From contig NZ_JANHOH010000003.1 of the NCBI RefSeq assembly GCF_024498135.1, positions 247,428 through 311,427 of the forward strand: a stretch of DNA of 64,000 nucleotides, in the 5' to 3' direction. The first letter of the stretch is position 1. Every line of letters starts with the position of its first letter. Source of the DNA: Mucilaginibacter aquariorum. Its GTDB lineage: Bacteria > Bacteroidota > Bacteroidia > Sphingobacteriales > Sphingobacteriaceae. Below, in pieces: positions 59,580 to 64,000 of this stretch. Position numbers and translations under genes: made by a program. The notes under the pieces are model-generated. The model saw only the letters and a program-made list of their open reading frames with translations. It was not told the DNA's origin and did not search any database.

Positions 59580-60830
59580 GTGTCAATAATCCACCTATAC
59601 AAAAAAGCATACAGCGGTTTATCGCCCAATAGCTGGTACCTCAGCGTGGTGATGCTCATCAATCGCAGTGGTACTATGGTGGTACCGTTCCTCAGCATTT
59701 ACTGCATAAATCAGTTACATTTTAGTGTGGTACAGGCGGGTTATATAATGGCACTGTTTGGCATAGGCTCTATTTTTGGCGCGTTTACGGGCGGTAAGCT
59801 TACCGATAAGATTGGCTTTTACGACCTGCAGGTAATTACACTTTTAAGCGGTGGGATCCTGTTTGTTGTACTGGGTTACCAGCGCACTTTTTTAACACTT
59901 GGCATCGGCACGTTTATACTAAGTTTTTGTAACGAAGCGTTCCGCCCGGCAAACTCTACGGCTATCGCGCACTACAGCTCGCCCGAAAACAAGACCCGCT
60001 CTTATTCACTAAACCGTTTGGCGGTTAATTTGGGCTGGGCATTTGGCGGCGGTTTGGGGGGATATTTAGCATCCATCAATTATCATTTATTGTTTTGGGT
60101 TGATGGTTGCACCAATATATTGGCCGCCCTGATGCTACTCAAGCTAATGCCAAGGGATGCTATCAAAAAGTCCGAAGTTAAACCTGCGAAGACTGGTCCG
60201 GTTGCATCGGCATATAGGGATAAGACCTACCTGTGGTTTATATTTCTATCTACCATTTTCGGTTTGTGCTTCTTCCAGTTCTTTATTATGGAACCTGTGT
60301 TTTATAAACTTAACTGGCATATTGGCGAGCGTTTGATTGGCTTCCTGCTGGCATTGAATGGGTTGCTTATTGTAGCCATCGAGATGGTACTGATCAATTA
60401 CCTGGAAGGTAAAAGGCATGCCCTAACCTATATTGTTTGGGGAGTGCTGATAACAGGCTTCGGCTTTGTGCTGCTCAATATTTTACCGGCAGGTATAGCA
60501 ACCGCTATATTGGTAGTAGTACTGGTAACCCTTGGCGAGATCATGAGCATGCCATTTATGAACTCCTTTTGGATTGCGCGTACAAACAATTATAACCGTG
60601 GCGAATACGCGGCCCTGTACACCATGTCGTGGTCGGCAGCACAGATCCTGGCTCCGGCAATGGGTAGTCAGGTTATTTATTATGGCGGTTTTAGATCGTT
60701 ATGGTGGCTGCTTGGTGTACTATCCGTGTTAACAGCGGGCGGCTATTATTTGCTGTATCATAACAACAAAACCGCCATTGAAACTGTTCCTGCCGAAGAG
60801 ATTGCTGGCTTGCCCGAACAATTACCCTAA
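59580..60830 (+). CDS. MFS transporter
   Basis: 416 residues with twelve predicted helices in two groups of six and a GGKLTDKIGFYDLQ loop between helices 2 and 3, the major-facilitator signature position. Likely a drug:H+ or sugar-type exporter, substrate unknown. The start codon is GTG at 59580. The HAD-type gene at 60840 follows nine bases after the stop, suggesting cotranscription. Confidence 0.88.
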   Translation: MSIIHLYKKAYSGLSPNSWYLSVVMLINRSGTMVVPFLSIYCINQLHFSVVQAGYIMALFGIGSIFGAFTGGKLTDKIGFYDLQVITLLSGGILFVVLGYQRTFLTLGIGTFILSFCNEAFRPANSTAIAHYSSPENKTRSYSLNRLAVNLGWAFGGGLGGYLASINYHLLFWVDGCTNILAALMLLKLMPRDAIKKSEVKPAKTGPVASAYRDKTYLWFIFLSTIFGLCFFQFFIMEPVFYKLNWHIGERLIGFLLALNGLLIVAIEMVLINYLEGKRHALTYIVWGVLITGFGFVLLNILPAGIATAILVVVLVTLGEIMSMPFMNSFWIARTNNYNRGEYAALYTMSWSAAQILAPAMGSQVIYYGGFRSLWWLLGVLSVLTAGGYYLLYHNNKTAIETVPAEEIAGLPEQLP

Positions 60831-60839
60831 ATTGCATCT

Positions 60840-61469
60840 ATGAAACGTGTTTTAATTTTAGACCTCGATAATACCATTTACCCCGTTAGCTCTATTGCCG
60901 ATCATTTATTTGGCAAATTATTTAAGCTGATAGATGAGAACCTTGGCGAAGAAGACAGACGGGCCGCTACCAAAGCCAAAGATGAGCTTACCCGCCGCCC
61001 CTATCAGCATGTAGCAGATGAATTTGGCTTTAGCGACGAATTGAAAAAACAGGGCATGGAAATGCTGCGTAACATCAGGTTTGAGGAACCGATGTTCGCT
61101 TACGAGGAATATAATTTACTGCGTCAGATACCTATTGACAAGTTTTTGGTGACCACCGGCTTTACTAAACTGCAAATGAGCAAGGTAGAAATGCTGAATA
61201 TTGGCGCTGATTTCAAAAAGGTTTATGTGGTAGATCCTGAGCAATCTAACCAAACTAAAAAGGCCGTATTCCAGAAAATAATGCAGGAAAACAATTACAA
61301 AACTGAAGAGGTGCTGGTAATTGGCGACGATCCAAAATCTGAGATCAAAGCAGCGATGGAGTTAGGTATCGATACGTTTTTATTCGACCCCTTAGATAAA
61401 TACACCAATGAAGGCGTTACTTATCATGCGAAAGATTATAGGGATGTGGCAGGAATCGTGAATAAGTAA
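60840..61469 (+). CDS. HAD-superfamily hydrolase (pyrimidine 5'-nucleotidase-like)
   Basis: 209 residues. Motif I ILDLDNTIYPVSSI (DxD with the NTxYP continuation typical of SDT1-type pyrimidine nucleotidases), motif II FLVTTGFTKL, motif III K near NQTKKAVF, motif IV VIGDDPKSEIKAAMELGI. Probably a nucleotide phosphatase. Nine bases after the MFS gene. Confidence 0.9.
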   Translation: MKRVLILDLDNTIYPVSSIADHLFGKLFKLIDENLGEEDRRAATKAKDELTRRPYQHVADEFGFSDELKKQGMEMLRNIRFEEPMFAYEEYNLLRQIPIDKFLVTTGFTKLQMSKVEMLNIGADFKKVYVVDPEQSNQTKKAVFQKIMQENNYKTEEVLVIGDDPKSEIKAAMELGIDTFLFDPLDKYTNEGVTYHAKDYRDVAGIVNK

Positions 61470-61478
61470 CCCCAGTCG

Positions 61479-61575
61479 TCATCCTGAACTTGTTTCAGGA
61501 TCTCTTAGGACAAGTAGCCCGCCCTATCGTTCACCGTGCGTGTGGGATGCCGAAATAAATTCGGCATGACGGATT
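61479..61575. repeat. REP-like nested hairpins (GTCATCCTGAA..TTCGGCATGAC)
   Basis: GTCATCCTGAACTTGTTTCA GGATCTC and GGATGCCGAAATAAATTCGG CATGAC are each hairpins and together an inverted pair of one consensus, GTCATsCyGAAyTTrTTTCrG. Same broad GTCAT family as R3. They lie between the HAD gene and the convergent DinB gene. Confidence 0.75.
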
Positions 61576-61577
61576 TA

Positions 61578-62096
61578 TTATCCCCCTTCCCTCAAAACCC
61601 CAACCGTTACAATCAATTGCCCTAAATGCCGCATGGTATGCTCGGCACTATGCGTGTAAAGGCCAATTACGGTTGATGGCAACTGCGCCCGGCCTACACC
61701 CCTAAAATCAGTTAGGGTAGCTTCATTTGTTTCGCTTAACTGTTTCAGGGATACATCAACCTGTACATTAAAGGCATTAACTAATTCTGTAACGGTGTAT
61801 GTTTTAGTAGTCGGTTTGCCTTCGGCAGATAAATAACTAAGTTGCTGCTCGGTCAAAGCCTCGCCATGTGCATAAGTAAAAAGCCTGTTTAGCACACCTG
61901 TTAAATGCTGTAAATGAAATCCCGGTGAGGCCATTTCGGCAACTTTTTCCCAAAGCAATTCATCCGGAAAACCGCTCATTAAGTCGTTCAGTTCTTCGCG
62001 TGCCTGCAATAATGCATGCGCGATAGGTTGTAACAGAGCGGGGGTATCAATTAAGGGGCCGCGCAGCCATACTTCAGGAAGTTTATCATTCGCCAT
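61578..62096 (-). CDS. DinB-family protein
   Basis: 172 residues from ATG 62096 (MANDKLPEVWLRGPL). DinB four-helix bundle with LLQAREELNDLMSGFPDELL, PGFHLQHLTGVLNRLFTYA and the C-terminal GLYTHSAEHTMRHLGQLIVT, where the histidines form the metal site. Third DinB protein in the window; role unknown. Convergent with the HAD gene. Confidence 0.88.
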   Translation of the reverse strand: MANDKLPEVWLRGPLIDTPALLQPIAHALLQAREELNDLMSGFPDELLWEKVAEMASPGFHLQHLTGVLNRLFTYAHGEALTEQQLSYLSAEGKPTTKTYTVTELVNAFNVQVDVSLKQLSETNEATLTDFRGVGRAQLPSTVIGLYTHSAEHTMRHLGQLIVTVGVLREGG

Positions 62097-62217
62097 AATC
62101 AAATATAAATTATTGCCCCGTGTTACGTATCAGGCTAAAGTAAATCGTAAAATAAATGTTTACACGCTTTTATGGTATAGGTATTGTATATAAGCAGATA
62201 ACTATTAGAATATTTAC

Positions 62218-63780
62218 ATGATACTATCAAATATTAAAAAGAAATCGGCCCTGCCGATGCTATTCACCCTGTTTTGTATACTCGCCCTAACTATCCAAAG
62301 CTGTAAGAAAAAAATTCGCTCAGATATGGGTGATGAACTCTACAAGAAAACGCAAAACAAAGTTTTTAAAGATGCCACGCCCGAGGGCCTTGCCGAAGTG
62401 TTTAAACAGGTACTTGTTGCTAATAAAGGTAAACTGGCTAATCCCAATTTGATAACTTCTTTTTACGTGCAAAATGATTATGACCCCGTTTTTGTGATGG
62501 ATCACATTTTTAACGGCGACGTAGATATCATATCTAATTATTTTGAGAAGGCAGGTCAGCATGGCCTCGACCCTAAAATGTTTAAAGCCGACCAGATCAA
62601 ACAGCTGGTTGCCAAGTTTAAAGATAAAAGAGGCATCAAGAATTTAGATGAAGCCTACCACGATATTGCAGAGTTAGAAATATTGATGGCCAATTCCCTT
62701 ATAAACTATTCAAGCGCGCTGGAGTATGGTATGGTTAGTCCGCGTAAAATATACTCGCGTTACTTTACTGCAACCAAACGCCCGGATAGCACGTCGATGT
62801 TAAAAACGCTTCGTGCACAAAACCTTAAAGCTTACCTGGATAGCATACAACCAAAAGACCCGCAATACCTTATGTTGCAAAAAGCGCTAATGGGTGGCGG
62901 CACAGCAAAGGGTATGACTAAAGAAGAAACCACCCGCTACCTGGTGGTTAACATGGAGCGCTTAAGATGGAAAAATAAGCCTAAAGAGCCTAAATACGTA
63001 ATTGTAAACATTCCTGATTATCGTTTGGATGTAATGGAAAATGGCCATTCTATCCTGAATATGAAAGTTGTTGTTGGCGAAGGCCGTAATATGGACAATG
63101 CCAACACTTTAATTGAGTACGATGAAAGTGATAAAAAAGACCGGCCGTTCAGTCGCGAAACACCACAGCTAAACAGCATGATACATAGTGTACAGGTAAA
63201 CCCGGAATGGAACATTCCGAAAAGTATTGCCAGTAAAGAGATAATGGTTGAAGCCGCGCAAGATCCTTACTATCTATCAAATAAGGGTATTGACGTATAT
63301 GAGAATGGCAAAATAGTGGAAGACCCGGAAACCATTGATTGGGGAAGTGTATCTAAAGATCAATTTGAATTTAAACAACGCCCTGGCAACGATAACTCGT
63401 TAGGCAAAATTAAGTTCCTGTTTAATAACAACAGCAGCGTTTACCTGCACGATACCCCTGCAAAAAGTGGTTTTAGCCAAACCATGCGGGCGTTAAGTCA
63501 TGGTTGTGTTCGCCTCGGCGACCCGCAGGCATTAGCTAAGGTTATATTTGGCGATGGCCCAACTTACGATAAAATTGTGAAAGCCATGAGCGAGGATAAC
63601 CCCGAACCCACTACCATAGCAGTACCTAAAAAAATGCCGGTTTATATTACCTACGTAACCTGTTGGGCAGATAGCAATGGCACACTGCAATACCGCCCGG
63701 ATGTTTACGGTTTAGATATTGTATTATACGGCCACCTGCAAAAGTTTTTGGCTAATAAGGATCAGATAGCAGCTTTGTAG
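62218..63780 (+). CDS. L,D-transpeptidase with scaffold domain (YcbB-like)
   Basis: 520 residues with a lipoprotein-like signal (lipobox IQSC, about Cys29). Peptidoglycan cross-linking enzyme: an N-terminal scaffold, the LVVNMERLRWKNKP segment that precedes the catalytic domain in YcbB types, VQVNPEWNIPKSIASKEI and the catalytic cysteine in LSHGCVRLGDP (around residue 430). Forms 3-3 cross-links in the cell wall. Followed by a terminator. Confidence 0.94.
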   Translation: MILSNIKKKSALPMLFTLFCILALTIQSCKKKIRSDMGDELYKKTQNKVFKDATPEGLAEVFKQVLVANKGKLANPNLITSFYVQNDYDPVFVMDHIFNGDVDIISNYFEKAGQHGLDPKMFKADQIKQLVAKFKDKRGIKNLDEAYHDIAELEILMANSLINYSSALEYGMVSPRKIYSRYFTATKRPDSTSMLKTLRAQNLKAYLDSIQPKDPQYLMLQKALMGGGTAKGMTKEETTRYLVVNMERLRWKNKPKEPKYVIVNIPDYRLDVMENGHSILNMKVVVGEGRNMDNANTLIEYDESDKKDRPFSRETPQLNSMIHSVQVNPEWNIPKSIASKEIMVEAAQDPYYLSNKGIDVYENGKIVEDPETIDWGSVSKDQFEFKQRPGNDNSLGKIKFLFNNNSSVYLHDTPAKSGFSQTMRALSHGCVRLGDPQALAKVIFGDGPTYDKIVKAMSEDNPEPTTIAVPKKMPVYITYVTCWADSNGTLQYRPDVYGLDIVLYGHLQKFLANKDQIAAL

Positions 63781-63831
63781 TGAGTGGTGAATAGATAATG
63801 TGAGTGGTTGCTTACAAAGCGACAATACAAA

Positions 63832-63867
63832 AAGGCCGCCGACAAATATATGTCGGCGGCCTTTTTT
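63832..63867 (+). terminator. Terminator after the L,D-transpeptidase gene
   Basis: AAAGGCCGCCGACA-AATATA-TGTCGGCGGCCTTTTTT, perfect stem followed by T residues. Confidence 0.95.
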
Positions 63868-63877
63868 ATAATTAGTT

Positions 63878-64000
63878 TGTAGCGTCCTAAAATAAGTTGA
63901 CACAAAAAGTGTTAACAGATGAAAGAACAAGAAGTTAAGGTTTACCAAAGGAAGACCCAAAAAGATTACAGTTTAGCGTTCAAACTGGAGATTGTGGACG
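63878..64000 (+). mobile_element. Left end of an IS3-family insertion sequence (cut by the window edge)
   Basis: TGTAGCGTCCTAAAATAAGT is the probable terminal inverted repeat (63878 on), followed by a small palindrome (GTTGACAC..GTGTTAAC). The ATG at 63919 opens a frame reading MKEQEVKVYQRKTQKDYSLA, a typical start of IS3-group OrfA (helix-turn-helix transposase subunit). The rest of the element is outside the window. Confidence 0.75.
63919..64000 (+). CDS. IS3-family transposase OrfA, N-terminal fragment (cut by window edge)
   Basis: 27 codons visible, MKEQEVKVYQRKTQKDYSLA then FKLEIVD. The SLAFKLEIVD stretch is the beginning of the HTH found in IS3-family OrfA proteins. Completeness cannot be judged. 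Confidence 0.7.
   Translation, partial: MKEQEVKVYQRKTQKDYSLAFKLEIVD

Overview
The window looks like a chromosome segment of a Bacteroidota bacterium, most likely family Sphingobacteriaceae and probably close to Mucilaginibacter. The reasons are the family content (CarboxypepD-plug TonB receptor, DUF4382 and DUF6624 proteins, TPR-LuxR sensors, DAHP synthase/chorismate mutase fusion), the -33 TTTG / -7 TAnnTTTG promoters, the near absence of Shine-Dalgarno sites, and REP-like intergenic repeats. Genus is inference from family content and repeats; no search was run.

Layout. 1-3004: end of an RND multidrug pump gene and its TolC-type channel. 3077-10222: ClC channel, small membrane proteins, DoxX, an FNR-like regulator with a possible Fe-S cluster, a glycosidase remnant, and cydAB (bd oxidase). 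10458-17482: a probable phytate-use operon (TonB receptor, beta-helix lipoprotein, beta-propeller phytase) next to a TPR-HTH regulator. 17560-22574: glycosyltransferase, phosphoesterase, tRNA-Met, azoreductase fragment, DUF4382 lipoprotein, orphan ABC ATPase. 22575-27642: an AT-rich accessory stretch with three divergent tRNAs (Pro-UGG, Ile-UAU, Gln-UUG, all reading A-ending codons), a small HTH-like protein and a helicase-PD-(D/E)XK nuclease fusion that is a candidate defence gene. 28252-31574: isoquinoline-oxidoreductase-like molybdoenzyme with its own dihaem cytochrome. 31764-37000: sensor-like TPR protein, TlpA thioredoxin, secreted lyase-like lipoprotein, YjdF and OsmC proteins. 37056-40000: second accessory stretch (AT-rich metalloprotease, XRE-pentapeptide protein, dead serine recombinase) with dispersed repeats. 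41197-44871: chromate-efflux cluster (ChrB-AraC regulator, DUF1259, ChrA). 44958-48653: serine hydrolase, an ArsR/SRPBCC operon with clear operators, HAD and DinB proteins. 48917-53621: proline dehydrogenase, S4 protein, aroB, fatty-acid-hydroxylase-family protein. 53737-58692: aromatic operon pheA - aroG/CM - aroA - aroC behind a Tyr/Phe-rich leader peptide and a transcription attenuator. 58765-63780: AlkD-like protein, MFS transporter, HAD, DinB, L,D-transpeptidase. The right edge enters an IS3-family element.

The strongest biological signals are the pheA attenuator (leader peptide, antiterminator and terminator can all be drawn from the sequence), the tRNA array beside the helicase-nuclease gene, and the ArsR operators interleaved with a Bacteroidota promoter. 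Many intergenic gaps are occupied by several families of inverted repeats, one of which sits inside the aromatic operon.
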